From positions 2,294,001 to 2,358,000 of the forward strand of contig OZ244879.1 of NCBI GenBank assembly GCA_965221295.1: a stretch of DNA of 64,000 nucleotides, given 5' to 3'. The notes under the pieces were generated by a model. That model saw nothing but the letters and a program-made list of their open reading frames with translations. It was not told the origin of the DNA and made no database searches. This DNA comes from Bin87 sp965221295. Its GTDB lineage: Bacteria; Chloroflexota; Dehalococcoidia; Lucifugimonadales; UBA3495. This document shows, piece by piece, positions 1 to 11,075 of this stretch. A program made the translations under genes and the position numbers. Within the stretch, counting starts at the first letter, position 1. Every line of letters begins with the position of its first letter.

Positions 1-1409
1 CTGAACCCGGCTTCCATGGTCAACCCATAACTGCCATACCCGTAGAGATAGAGGGGAGCCGAGCCGTCCATGGCAACGTCCCGTCGCATCAGCAGGCTGA
101 TGGGGACGGGCGTCCCGTCCCTGGCGGTGGCCCAGATGCGGCGGGTTTTGTATTGTGTCGCGTCGTAGCCAGATGGTATTTCTTGCTGTTTCCGCAGTGT
201 GCGCTCGCGAGTCGCCATGTCGTAGTCGTAAACGGCGGCAGGGGTCTTGGGCGAGGTGTAACTGAAACGCAGCGTAGTGGTATCGAACTCACGACCGCCG
301 CGGGGCGACATGGCGAAGACATCCTCATCAACGGCGGCGATGTAGTGGCTGTGGTCGTTTTGCAGATCGACGATTTGAACTTGGGGGAGGCCATCTTTGC
401 GGCAGCCCACCACCAGGTGATTCCGGTAGGCATCGATTCCACGCAGGTGCCGGCCGGGTTGGTGGGCCATGTACTCCGACCAATAGTCCCAACCGGGCGT
501 GGCGACGGGCGCCGTGGCCAGGGCGAAGTCTTTGGCGCCGGCGCCGTTGTGCCGGATGAAGAACCGGTCTCCGTGATCCACAACGTCGTATTCGAAGTCG
601 ACCGAGCGCGGCTCGATCAGGGTTGGCGTTGACTGGGGGTCGCTGGCGTCCAGGAAGCGCAATTCGGACATGTTGTTGCCGCCGGCTACGATGTAGATGA
701 ACCGTCCGCTGTTGGACTTGCCGCAACCAACGAAGAAACGCGGGTCATCTTCGTGATAGACCAGTTGGTCCTGGGAGGGTTCGTCCCCCAGGACATGGCG
801 CCAGATGCTGACGGGGCGATGATGCTCGTCCAGCGAGGAGTAGAAGATGGTTCGGTTGTCGTTGGCCCATTCCAAGCTGTAGTAGGCGCTGGGGATGGCG
901 TCGGGCAGCGTTTCTCCGGTGGCGAGGTCAACGACGCGGATCGTGTACTGCTCCGAGCCGTCGAAATCGACGCCGTAGGCGATGTATTGGTGATTTGGGC
1001 TATTTTCGAACATGCCGACACGGGTGTAGTCGTGGTCAGCGGCGAGGGCGTTCACATCCAGCAGCACTTCCTCGGCGCCCTGCTCGCTACCGCGCTTCCG
1101 GCAGTATATGGGATACTGACCTCCCTCCTCGTACCGGACGTAGTAATAGTAGTCACCGTCCTTTTCCGGCACGGTGTTGTCGTCTTCCTTGATGCGGGCG
1201 CGGATTTCGTCGTAGATGGCGCCCTGAAGGGATTGCAGGGGAGCCATGAACGCCTCGGTGAAAGCGTTTTCGGCTTGCAGGTACGCCATGGTGGCAGGGT
1301 CGTCTAGGGTTCTGAGCCAGTTCCACGGGTCGGACCAAGATTCGCCGTGGAGCTCAACCAGGTGAGGTCGACGGGGAGCTACGGGTTCGGATGATAGGCG
1401 CTCAGGCAT
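1..1409 (-). CDS. ptrB: Oligopeptidase B, N-terminal part (cut by window edge)
   Basis: Serine peptidase of the prolyl oligopeptidase family (S9A), which in this subfamily cleaves short peptides after basic residues. The frame is open from an ATG at 1409 to the window edge, giving about 469 residues. The N-terminal propeller region lines up with E. coli PtrB from memory (LHGESWSDPWNWLR, then YLQAENAFTEAF). The visible sequence ends just inside the hydrolase domain at LYLYGYGSYG, a hallmark of PtrB. The catalytic Ser, Asp and His lie beyond the edge. Its ATG overlaps the stop of the upstream SRPBCC gene by 8 bases, so the two are probably translationally coupled. The family is clear; whether the enzyme is intact cannot be seen. 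Confidence 0.9.
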   Translation of the reverse strand, partial: MPERLSSEPVAPRRPHLVELHGESWSDPWNWLRTLDDPATMAYLQAENAFTEAFMAPLQSLQGAIYDEIRARIKEDDNTVPEKDGDYYYYVRYEEGGQYPIYCRKRGSEQGAEEVLLDVNALAADHDYTRVGMFENSPNHQYIAYGVDFDGSEQYTIRVVDLATGETLPDAIPSAYYSLEWANDNRTIFYSSLDEHHRPVSIWRHVLGDEPSQDQLVYHEDDPRFFVGCGKSNSGRFIYIVAGGNNMSELRFLDASDPQSTPTLIEPRSVDFEYDVVDHGDRFFIRHNGAGAKDFALATAPVATPGWDYWSEYMAHQPGRHLRGIDAYRNHLVVGCRKDGLPQVQIVDLQNDHSHYIAAVDEDVFAMSPRGGREFDTTTLRFSYTSPKTPAAVYDYDMATRERTLRKQQEIPSGYDATQYKTRRIWATARDGTPVPISLLMRRDVAMDGSAPLYLYGYGSYGLTMEAGF

Positions 1410-1959
1410 CCGGGTCACTCTCGCTTGAAGGTTGGGCCGCATTTGAAGGGTGGGCCGCGTTTGGAGGGTGGGCCAAGTTTGGTTGGGCAGAGTCAACGGG
1501 CTCGGCGGGCACCGACTCGGCCGCAGAGACGATGGCGCCGAGTTCGTCTTCAAGGTAGCGGCGGCAGGCTCCAGGCCTCAATCGGGCGATCAGGCCGCCG
1601 AGCCAACCGCCGTACTCGGCGCGTACGGTGAGAAAGGCCAAGCCAATGTCCTCGTTGGTGAAGCCGGCATCGGATTCGTCGCAGTCCCGCAGTTGGTACG
1701 AATACTCGGTCCAGAAGCCCGGCCCAACCGTTCGATGGGACAGGCTGTTGGGTCGCTGGACCGCAGTGATGACGCTGGTGAAGCGGTCGCGACCGACTTG
1801 CAGCAGAATCCGGTGTCCAGGCATGGGTTCGGCGCCGTCGGGCAGGTCAGACCTGCGGTAGCGGTTGCAGTGTATAGTGCGGGCTGGGAAATCGACGACG
1901 GCGCGCCAGGTCGCGTCCAGGTCGCAGGGCATGATCTTTGCGATTTCAAATACAGGCAT
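1402..1959 (-). CDS. SRPBCC (START-like) family protein
   Basis: A 185-residue protein resembling polyketide cyclase/START-like ligand-binding proteins. The opening MPVFEIAKIMPCDLDATW is the usual first strand and helix, and the middle part (GHRILLQVGRDRFTSVITAV to FWTEYSYQL) fits the beta sheet. The ligand is unknown. The last 35 residues are a low-complexity tail of repeated Ala-His-Pro/Asn-Ala units, encoded by degenerate tandem repeats of about 18 bp near 1430-1490. The ATG at 1959 is preferred over an upstream TTG at 1998 because the fold begins there and a GGAG lies upstream. It heads a two-gene leftward unit with ptrB. Confidence 0.65.
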   Translation of the reverse strand: MPVFEIAKIMPCDLDATWRAVVDFPARTIHCNRYRRSDLPDGAEPMPGHRILLQVGRDRFTSVITAVQRPNSLSHRTVGPGFWTEYSYQLRDCDESDAGFTNEDIGLAFLTVRAEYGGWLGGLIARLRPGACRRYLEDELGAIVSAAESVPAEPVDSAQPNLAHPPNAAHPSNAAQPSSESDPDA

Positions 1960-2023
1960 GAGGTATTGCCGAACTCCGGCGGCGAATTGGGTGGCCAATT
2001 TGACCGCAACGTCGTTTTATGCA

Positions 2024-2052
2024 ATTGTAGCGCAAGCGCCCCCGCGGGTGAA
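2024..2052 (-). promoter_or_regulatory. Possible promoter for the SRPBCC-ptrB unit
   Basis: On the minus strand TTCACC (2052-2047) and TACAAT (2029-2024) are separated by 17 bases. The -10 matches 5 of 6 consensus bases and the -35 matches 4 of 6. It would start transcription near 2017, ahead of the SRPBCC start at 1959. No experiment supports it. Confidence 0.4.
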
Positions 2053-2072
2053 CGCAGAGTAGGAACCGAACA

Positions 2073-3329
2073 ATGGCAAACGGAGCGCTGGCCGGACTCA
2101 AAGCGCTGGATTTCACCCACCATGTTGCTGGGCCCTACTGCGCCAAGCTGCTGGCGGACTACGGCGCGGACGTGATTAAGGTCGAGCGGCCGGAGGGGGA
2201 CGGCGCCAGGCGGACCGGGCCGTTTCCCGGCGACGAGCCGCATCCCGAAAATAGCGGGTTGTTCCTGCACCTCAACACCAACAAGCGCAGCTTGGTCATC
2301 GATTTGAAGCAGCACGAGGCAGCGGATCTGGTACGCAGATTGGCATTGTGGGCGGACATCGTTATCGAGAATTTCAGGCCGGGAGTCGCGGAACGGCTGG
2401 GCATTGGGTATGAGCGTTTGGCGGAAATCAACCCAGGGTTGATCTACACCAGCATTTCGAATTTCGGGCAGACCGGGCCCTACCGCGACTACAAGGGATC
2501 AGAGATTGTGTTCTACGGCATGGGCGGCGAGATGCACTCCACCGGCCTGGCCGACCGGGAGCCGTTGAAACTGGGAGGCAACGTTGGCCTGTATCAGGCC
2601 GGAGCGGTGGCCGCGGTGGCGACCATGGGCGCTGTGCTTGCCAACACCTTCGCTGACGACGCGGCGCCAGGGCCACCGGGACAACACATCGACGTATCGA
2701 TCCTGGAGACGCAGTTGGGATCCGTGGACCGACGGCAGAGCGCCCTGCTGGCGCATCAGTACACCGGGGAATTGAGCCACCGGCCGGCCGCCGGCGGATC
2801 GGGAGGATACCCCAACGCCGTGTATCCCACTGCGGACGGCTATTTCCAGATCAACGGCAGCCGGATGTACTGGCCTCGCACCGTCGCCATGCTGGGCAAC
2901 CCGCCCGAGTTGACGACCGAACGGTGGCAGGACCCGGCGTCCCAGGGCAACGCCGCGATGCAGGAGGAGTTCGAATCGGAACACTTTCTGCCCTGGATCC
3001 TGGAGCGCACCCGCGCGGAGGCGTGGCAAGCGGCGCAGGGAAACAACGTGCTTTCTGGCCCCATCAACACGATGGCCGACGTTGACGCAGACCCTTCATT
3101 CAACGGGCGAGGCGCATTTGCGGAGGGCGAACATCCCGTCGCGGGCCCGCTGCGTTATCCAGGCCGGCCGTTCATAATGAACCAATCGCCATGGGAGCTG
3201 CGGCGCACGGCTCCGCTGCTGGGCGAACACACGAAGGAAGCCCTGACTGAACTCGGTTACGACCAGGCATCCATTGCCGCGCTGGTGGAATCGGGCGTGG
3301 TTGGCGTCAACAAGACGCGGGACGGGTAG
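2073..3329 (+). CDS. CaiB/BaiF class III CoA-transferase, variant lacking the usual Asp
   Basis: A 418-residue family III CoA-transferase; members move CoA between carboxylic acids through an aspartyl-CoA intermediate. The N-terminal signature is clear: HVAGPYCAKLLADYGADVIK (18-37), then NTNKRSLVIDLK and VIENFRPGVAERLG. In most members a catalytic Asp sits in a G-x-P-x-x-D-x-x-x-G context. Here the matching stretch reads NVGLYQAGA (170-178) and I see no Asp. The next gene, 5 bases downstream, is another family member that keeps the Asp. This one may therefore be the non-catalytic half of a heteromer, as known for BbsE/BbsF, or a degenerate enzyme. The substrate is unknown. Confidence 0.88.
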   Translation: MANGALAGLKALDFTHHVAGPYCAKLLADYGADVIKVERPEGDGARRTGPFPGDEPHPENSGLFLHLNTNKRSLVIDLKQHEAADLVRRLALWADIVIENFRPGVAERLGIGYERLAEINPGLIYTSISNFGQTGPYRDYKGSEIVFYGMGGEMHSTGLADREPLKLGGNVGLYQAGAVAAVATMGAVLANTFADDAAPGPPGQHIDVSILETQLGSVDRRQSALLAHQYTGELSHRPAAGGSGGYPNAVYPTADGYFQINGSRMYWPRTVAMLGNPPELTTERWQDPASQGNAAMQEEFESEHFLPWILERTRAEAWQAAQGNNVLSGPINTMADVDADPSFNGRGAFAEGEHPVAGPLRYPGRPFIMNQSPWELRRTAPLLGEHTKEALTELGYDQASIAALVESGVVGVNKTRDG

Positions 3330-3334
3330 AGCGC

Positions 3335-4633
3335 ATGGGCAAGCTGCCGCTGGAGGGACTGCGCGTCCTGGAAATCACCGTGGTGTGGGCGGGCCCATAT
3401 TGCGGTTCCTTTCTGGCCGATTTGGGCGCGGAGGTGATCCGCGTCGAGTCAACCAAGACGTTCGTGCCACTGACTCGTGGCGCGGCGCCGCACCCAAGTC
3501 AGGAGGTGATAAACAACCTGCCGCTGTACTCCGGCGGAACGCCCGACCGGATTTCCGGCGAGCGGCCGTTCAATCGATCTCCCATGTTTAATTCCCACGC
3601 GCGCAACAAGCGGAGCATGACGGTCAACCTGCTGGATGAGGGAGGACGGGAGATATTCAACCGGCTGGTGGCCATCAGCGACGTGCTGGTGGAAAACAAT
3701 CCCACCGAGACCATGGAGAAGCTGGGAATTTCGTATGAATCGCTGAAAGCCGTCAAAAACGACATCATCATGTTGCGAATGCCCGCCTACGGAAGCGACG
3801 GGCCATACCGGAATTACCGAGCGCATGGGGTGCACATCGAGGGAGTAGTGGGGCACACGATGCTGCGCGGATACGAAGACACCGATCCATCGCACAACAC
3901 AACGGTGCTGATGTCGGACGCGGCGGCCGGGGCCCAGGGGGCCTTCGCGGCGCTGGCCGCGCTGCGCCACCGGAAGCGAACCGGGGAAGGCCAGTTGGTG
4001 GAATTGGGTCAGGCGGAAAACGTCTTCCCGTTCCTGGGCGAGTTCTACCTGGATTACGTGATGAACGGGCGTACCCATGGCCCCACCGGCAACCGGCATC
4101 CGTGGGCGGTGCAAAATTGCTACCCCTGCCACGGCGAGGATCGTTGGGTGGTGATTACGGTTTATGACAATGACCAGTGGATGGCGCTGTGCGACGTAAT
4201 CGACGCGCCCGATTTGGCGTCGGACGCCGGGTTGTCTGAAGCGCCGGGCCGCCACGCTCGGCAGGGGCAAATTGACGAACGCATCGCGGCATGGACGCGC
4301 GCGCAGACGCCCGACGCCGCCATGACGGCGCTGCAGCAACGCGGCATACCGGCCGGGGCGGTGATGAACCAGGCCGACGCCTTCGCGGACCCGCATATAC
4401 GGAGCCGGCAATTCTTTCAGGAAGCCCATCAGGACGATTGCGGCGTTCACCTGTATCCTGGGCCGCTGTACCAAATGTCCAAGACCCCGTTGAGCATACG
4501 GCGCGGGCCGGTCATGTTCGGTCAAGACAACGAGTACGTGTATCGGGAACTGCTGGGTTATTCGGCGGAGGAATACGCCGCGTTCGAGGCGGCCGGGCAC
4601 GTGGGCACTGATTTCGCCGAGGGAATGGGCTGA
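3335..4633 (+). CDS. CaiB/BaiF class III CoA-transferase
   Basis: A 432-residue family III CoA-transferase. The opening is WAGPYCGSFLADLGAEVIRV (18-37), followed by NKRSMTVNLLD and DVLVENNPTETMEKLG. The expected catalytic aspartate is present at about residue 195 in LMSDAAAG, followed by the usual ALAALRHRKRTGEGQ helix. It starts 5 bases after the previous transferase stops, so they are probably co-translated, and a luciferase-like oxidoreductase follows about 100 bases later. The context suggests activation of an organic acid before oxidation, but the acid cannot be named from sequence. Confidence 0.9.
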   Translation: MGKLPLEGLRVLEITVVWAGPYCGSFLADLGAEVIRVESTKTFVPLTRGAAPHPSQEVINNLPLYSGGTPDRISGERPFNRSPMFNSHARNKRSMTVNLLDEGGREIFNRLVAISDVLVENNPTETMEKLGISYESLKAVKNDIIMLRMPAYGSDGPYRNYRAHGVHIEGVVGHTMLRGYEDTDPSHNTTVLMSDAAAGAQGAFAALAALRHRKRTGEGQLVELGQAENVFPFLGEFYLDYVMNGRTHGPTGNRHPWAVQNCYPCHGEDRWVVITVYDNDQWMALCDVIDAPDLASDAGLSEAPGRHARQGQIDERIAAWTRAQTPDAAMTALQQRGIPAGAVMNQADAFADPHIRSRQFFQEAHQDDCGVHLYPGPLYQMSKTPLSIRRGPVMFGQDNEYVYRELLGYSAEEYAAFEAAGHVGTDFAEGMG

Positions 4634-4729
4634 CCGGGGCAAACCCGGATGGTCGCCAGCAGGCGACCGTTCTCTACAAATCCGATGGGCGGTGATACGA
4701 TAGGGCCATTCCCAATTGAGGTTTGCAAC

Positions 4730-5680
4730 ATGCCCACCAAACGCATCGGCATCCACGCTGGCGCGCCCAACGCCGAAGCGGTTCTGGACCTGATACGCCG
4801 CTCTGAAGCCGCTGGCGTGCAGGCCGCTTGGCTGACGACGGGAGGCGCTGGCCTGGACGCCTTGACGCTCTTCGCCGCCGCCGCCGTACAGACCGACAGT
4901 ATCCTGTTTGGCACATCCATAGTGCCGACCTACCCTCGCCACCCGATCGTGGTGGCGCAACAGGTTCAGGCAATCGACCAACTGGGTCCCGGGCGTCTGC
5001 GTCTGGGAGTTGGACCCAGCCACCGGCCAACGATGCGCTCGATGTTCGGTTACAGCTTGCGGGCGCCGCTGACCAATCTGCGCGAGTATTTGCAGATCCT
5101 GCGGGCGCTGCTGCACGAAGGTTCCGTTGACTACGATGGTCGGGAATATACGGCTCACGCCAGCATCCCGAGGCCGGTCAGCATTCCGGTGATGGCATCC
5201 GCGCTGCAGGAAGGCTCGTTCGAGTTGTGCGGCGCGGAGGCGGACGGAGCGATCAGCTGGGTCAGTCCGGCGGTGTACCTGCGGGATCGGGCGCTGCCGG
5301 CCATGCGTCGGGGGTCAGACCAGGCAGGTCGGCCGACGCCGCCGTTGATCGCCCACGCTCCGGTTTGCATCAGCACAGACGCCGACGCCACCAGATTGGC
5401 GGTGCAACAGCAGCTGTCGAACTATCCTCGCCTGCCATACTATCAGAGGATGTGGGCTGCGGCCGGGTACCCGGAAGCCGCCGAAGAGACCTGGAGCCAT
5501 GGAATGATCGAAGCCACCGTGCTCACTGGGGACGCCGACGGGGTCGCTGAGCGCATGGTCGCCATGCTGGACATGGGCATTGACGAACTACTGGTGACTC
5601 CGGTGACCGCTGGCGACGACCCTGCAGCCGATATGGAGCAGACCATACAGTTGCTGGGCAAAGTCGCGCAATCTCTCTAG
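4730..5680 (+). CDS. LLM-class (luciferase-like) flavin/F420-dependent oxidoreductase
   Basis: A 316-residue TIM-barrel oxidoreductase of the bacterial luciferase-like superfamily. It opens with RIGIHAGAPNAEAVLDLIRR and carries LGPGRLRLGVGPSHRPTM, a glycine-rich strand typical of F420-dependent members such as methylene-tetrahydromethanopterin reductase relatives. The end (GDADGVAERMVAMLDMGIDE) is the usual C-terminal helix and strand. The ATG at 4730 is chosen over one at 4649 because the conserved barrel begins there and a purine-rich TTGAGG precedes it. Whether the cofactor is FMN or F420 cannot be decided. It sits between the CoA-transferases and an IsdG-like monooxygenase, in the same direction. 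Confidence 0.85.
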   Translation: MPTKRIGIHAGAPNAEAVLDLIRRSEAAGVQAAWLTTGGAGLDALTLFAAAAVQTDSILFGTSIVPTYPRHPIVVAQQVQAIDQLGPGRLRLGVGPSHRPTMRSMFGYSLRAPLTNLREYLQILRALLHEGSVDYDGREYTAHASIPRPVSIPVMASALQEGSFELCGAEADGAISWVSPAVYLRDRALPAMRRGSDQAGRPTPPLIAHAPVCISTDADATRLAVQQQLSNYPRLPYYQRMWAAAGYPEAAEETWSHGMIEATVLTGDADGVAERMVAMLDMGIDELLVTPVTAGDDPAADMEQTIQLLGKVAQSL

Positions 5681-5698
5681 TGGAAGGAGGGTTCCATC

Positions 5699-6025
5699 AT
5701 GTTCATCGCTACCAACCGCATCAGAGTCAAGACCGGCTACGGCGACACCCTGGAGAGCATGTTCAAGGCGCGGGGATCGGTGCAGGAACATCCGGGGTTC
5801 ATCAGTTTCGAGCTATGGAAGATGAACAAGACCCCGGATCACGAGGAGTTTCTGGTGGTCACCCACTGGGAGACCGAGGAGAACCACAACACGTGGACCC
5901 GGAGCGACGCCTTCCGGTCGGCCCATGCTGGCGGGCCGCCGGACTTTCTGCTGGGTCCTGGCGAGTTCCACACCTATGAGGTGGCGCATCGCCTGGAAGC
6001 CGCCGGCTCCCCAAAGGCGGATTAG
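5699..6025 (+). CDS. Antibiotic-biosynthesis-monooxygenase fold protein, IsdG-like
   Basis: A 108-residue dimeric alpha-beta barrel (ABM) protein. The residues Asn6, Trp66 and His76 stand at the same spacing as the catalytic Asn7, Trp67 and His77 of the haem-degrading enzyme IsdG, and the THWETEENHNTW to AFRSAH stretch matches that family. Haem oxygenation is therefore a reasonable reading, but other ABM enzymes oxidise organic substrates without a cofactor. The gene starts 18 bases after the luciferase-like gene with a clear AAGGAGG, so it belongs to the same transcript. No haem-uptake genes are nearby. Confidence 0.75.
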   Translation: MFIATNRIRVKTGYGDTLESMFKARGSVQEHPGFISFELWKMNKTPDHEEFLVVTHWETEENHNTWTRSDAFRSAHAGGPPDFLLGPGEFHTYEVAHRLEAAGSPKAD

Positions 6026-6057
6026 CTGCCGGCGCCCGCCTCAAGGAGTGAACTCCC

Positions 6058-6699
6058 ATGGCGACCGTTCAGAAAATACCCATAGCCCAGGACGACGCGC
6101 TGGTGATCGACTTGCGCGAACTTGGGTGTCTGATGTCCGGTCGCGAATTGGAGAAGTTGTTCATCGATTTCTGCAATCGCAACAGCGGCAGCGCCTGGCA
6201 ATGCGAGCTGAGTCCGCAGGGAGAAATCATAGCAATACCACCCGTCAATTATCCTGGTGGCTTGCACGAAAACGCTGCCAGCAGCTTGTTATTCGCTTGG
6301 GTTGTGGACGCCGGCGGCATCGCGACCGGTTCCAACGCCGCATTCCGAATGCCGGAGACGGGCGGCATCCTGGCGCCGGACGCGGCGTGGGTGTCGGCGG
6401 AACGGTTGGCGGCGCATCCGCCTGTACCAGGGCAACCCATACCAGTGTGCCCGGATTTTGTGGTCGAAATCCGCTCTGGGAGCGACCGGTTGGAACCCTT
6501 GCACGCGAAAATGCGGCTCTACCGGGAAAACGGCGCCAAGCTGGGTTGGTTGATCGACCCGTCGAACCGGCGGGTCCACCTGTATCGAGCCGGGGAGGAC
6601 GAAGCTGAACTGCCGGAAGACCCGGCGACCGTTTCAGGCGAAGGGGTACTGCCCGGCTTCACGTTTGACGTAGCGCGTTGGATCTTCGACCGGGGGTAG
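6058..6699 (+). CDS. Uma2 family endonuclease (first copy)
   Basis: A 213-residue Uma2/DUF820 protein with a PD-(D/E)xK restriction-like fold. Visible active-site pieces are APDAAWVS (Asp), CPDFVVEIRSGSD (Glu and following charged residue) and the C-terminal NGAKLGWLIDP. Family members are widespread in Cyanobacteria and Chloroflexota, often in several copies, and their role is not established. It lies 32 bases after the IsdG-like gene. The C-terminal half is almost identical in DNA to the copy at 6809-7450, while the middle differs strongly. Confidence 0.85.
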   Translation: MATVQKIPIAQDDALVIDLRELGCLMSGRELEKLFIDFCNRNSGSAWQCELSPQGEIIAIPPVNYPGGLHENAASSLLFAWVVDAGGIATGSNAAFRMPETGGILAPDAAWVSAERLAAHPPVPGQPIPVCPDFVVEIRSGSDRLEPLHAKMRLYRENGAKLGWLIDPSNRRVHLYRAGEDEAELPEDPATVSGEGVLPGFTFDVARWIFDRG

Positions 6700-7450
6700 T
6701 CATGCTGGGAGTTTCGACAAACGCAGCATAGTTGCCACGGCGCAGGCGCCGCGACAGAGCTCCCAGATTGCTGGCACAATAAACCTCCTCTCCGGGAGGC
6801 CACCACCCATGACAACCGTTCAGAAAACACCCATTGCCCAGGACGACGCGCTGGTGATCGACTTGCGCGAATTCGGTTGCTCTGCGCGCGGCGCAGAAAT
6901 GGAGCAGTTTTTCGCCGAGTTTTGTCGTCGCAACAGCCAAAGTCACTGGCAGTTTGAACTTACGCCAAGCGGGGAGATAATCATATTGGCGCCCACCAAT
7001 TACCCCAGCGGCCTGCACGAAAACGAGATCGCGACGGAACTGAATTACTGGTGCAGGAGCTTCGGAGGGATGGCCACCGGGGCCAACTCGTTTTGTCGAA
7101 TGCCGGAGACGGGCGGAGTCCTGGTACCGGACGCGGCGTGGGTGTCGGCGGAACGGTTGGCGGCGCATCCGCCTGTACCAGGGCAACCCATACCAGTGTG
7201 CCCGGATTTTGTGGTCGAAATCCGCTCCGGGAGCGACCGGTTGGAACCCTTGCACGCGAAAATGCGGCTTTACCGGGAAAACGGCGCCAAGCTGGGTTGG
7301 TTGATCGACCCGTCGAACCGGCGGGTCCACGTGTATCGAGCCGGGGAGGACGAAGCTGAACTGCTGGAAGACCCGGCGACCATCTCGGGCGAGGGGATAC
7401 TGCCAGGCTTCATGTTTGACGTAGCGCGTTGGATCTTCGACCGGGGGTAA
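6346..7450 (+). repeat. Direct repeat shared by the two Uma2 genes
   Basis: Bases 6346-6699 and 7097-7450 are direct copies 751 bp apart with about 15 mismatches in 354 positions by eye (about 96% identity). A shorter conserved block covers the first ~65 bases of each gene. The roughly 215 bases between these blocks are clearly diverged. Confidence 0.9.
6809..7450 (+). CDS. Uma2 family endonuclease (second copy)
   Basis: A 213-residue paralogue of the preceding gene, exactly the same length, offset by 751 bases. It keeps VPDAAWVS, CPDFVVEIRSGSD and NGAKLGWLIDP. The first 21 or so codons and the last 117 codons are nearly the same as in the first copy. Residues about 25-95 have diverged, including the LHEN-flanking region that should shape the substrate site. 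A GGAGG lies about 10 bases before the ATG. The pattern suggests gene conversion between tandem duplicates. Confidence 0.85.
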   Translation: MTTVQKTPIAQDDALVIDLREFGCSARGAEMEQFFAEFCRRNSQSHWQFELTPSGEIIILAPTNYPSGLHENEIATELNYWCRSFGGMATGANSFCRMPETGGVLVPDAAWVSAERLAAHPPVPGQPIPVCPDFVVEIRSGSDRLEPLHAKMRLYRENGAKLGWLIDPSNRRVHVYRAGEDEAELLEDPATISGEGILPGFMFDVARWIFDRG

Positions 7451-7533
7451 ACGTCCGCAAACGCCGGGCGATTATTCGGCCGGTTCTCCTTTTGGCGACG
7501 CGGGCATGGGTTGTTGGAGGGGAAGGATGCGAC

Positions 7534-7559
7534 AAAAAGGCCCCGGGGATACCGGGGCC
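7534..7559 (-). terminator. Rho-independent terminator of the rRNA-tRNA unit
   Basis: A GC-rich hairpin (7539-7559) with stem GGCCCCGG/CCGGGGCC is followed on the minus strand by five T residues (7538-7534). It lies 14 bases past the 3' end of tRNA-Met. Confidence 0.85.
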
Positions 7560-7572
7560 AAATTGTACCGAT

Positions 7573-7647
7573 TGGTAGCGGGGGTTGGACTCGAACCAAC
7601 GACCTTCGGGTTATGAGCCCGACGAGCTGCCACTGCTCCACCCCGCA
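7573..7647 (-). tRNA. Initiator tRNA-fMet (CAT)
   Basis: A cloverleaf on the minus strand with anticodon CAT in loop CTCATAA and an encoded CCA (7575-7573). Two initiator hallmarks are visible: the first base pair of the acceptor stem is a mismatch (U1 against U72), and the anticodon stem has three stacked G-C pairs (GGG/CCC). It lies 14 bases beyond the long processing stem of the 23S gene and just before a terminator, so it is very probably co-transcribed with 23S. Confidence 0.95.
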
Positions 7648-7660
7648 ACGAGTGTAGGTT

Positions 7661-7731
7661 GAAACTGAAATAGGAAGTAGGAACTGCGGGAGATGAAGAA
7701 CCGAGCCAGAAGAATTAGAAGCTCCTGGCGT

Positions 7732-7740
<9 letters not shown>
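7661..7740 (-). other. 3' arm of the pre-23S processing stem
   Basis: This stretch is complementary to 10778-10853. Bases 7718-7740 pair with 10778-10800 over 23 positions with one G-U and one mismatch. Pairing then resumes at 7698-7705 with 10813-10820 and at 7664-7687 with 10827-10850. Such stems are processed by RNase III in known rRNA operons; the length here is unusual. Confidence 0.8.
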
Positions 7741-10777
<3,037 letters not shown>

Positions 10778-10786
<9 letters not shown>

Positions 10787-10853
10787 ACGCTAGGAACTTC
10801 GAATTCCCTAGACTCGGTTCTTTTATGCAGTTCAAACTTCCTATTCAGTTTTT
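10778..10853 (-). other. 5' arm of the pre-23S processing stem
   Basis: Complementary to 7661-7740 (see that entry). It spans the leader between the promoter and mature 23S, so most of the leader RNA is committed to this stem. Confidence 0.8.
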
Positions 10854-10947
10854 AACGTGCTCCAACCGCCCGCGGCCTGCCCGAATCGTGCTCCGGTGGC
10901 GCCGCCGCTGCCGTAGCTAGCGGCTTTCGTTCAGTTGGTGGAACAGG

Positions 10948-10976
10948 ATTGTATAACCAATCGCCGCTCGCGTCAA
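10948..10976 (-). promoter_or_regulatory. Sigma70-type promoter of the 23S rRNA unit
   Basis: On the minus strand TTGACG (10976-10971) and TACAAT (10953-10948) are separated by exactly 17 bases; each hexamer matches 5 of 6 consensus bases. Transcription would begin near 10941, about 155 bases before mature 23S. This shows that 23S has its own promoter and is not the tail of a longer rRNA operon. Confidence 0.75.
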
Positions 10977-11075
10977 GGCCTATGGGCCGGATGATTTCGC
11001 GCGGCGCGTCCGGCCTGGGCGAAACTCAACGGCCTGTGGTTTCAGTGGCCTTCGGATCTCAGCGGCTTACGGGTC

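Noticed and set aside
421..480. Suspected frameshift in ptrB
   Set aside because: On rereading the bases around 450-470 the frame is continuous (MAHQPGRHLRGIDAYRN), so the gene is intact up to the window edge.
3449..5158. 569-codon open frame on the minus strand across the CoA-transferase and luciferase-like genes
   Set aside because: It is antisense to three well-supported family proteins and its translation has no domain pattern; GC-rich codon use keeps the opposite frame open.
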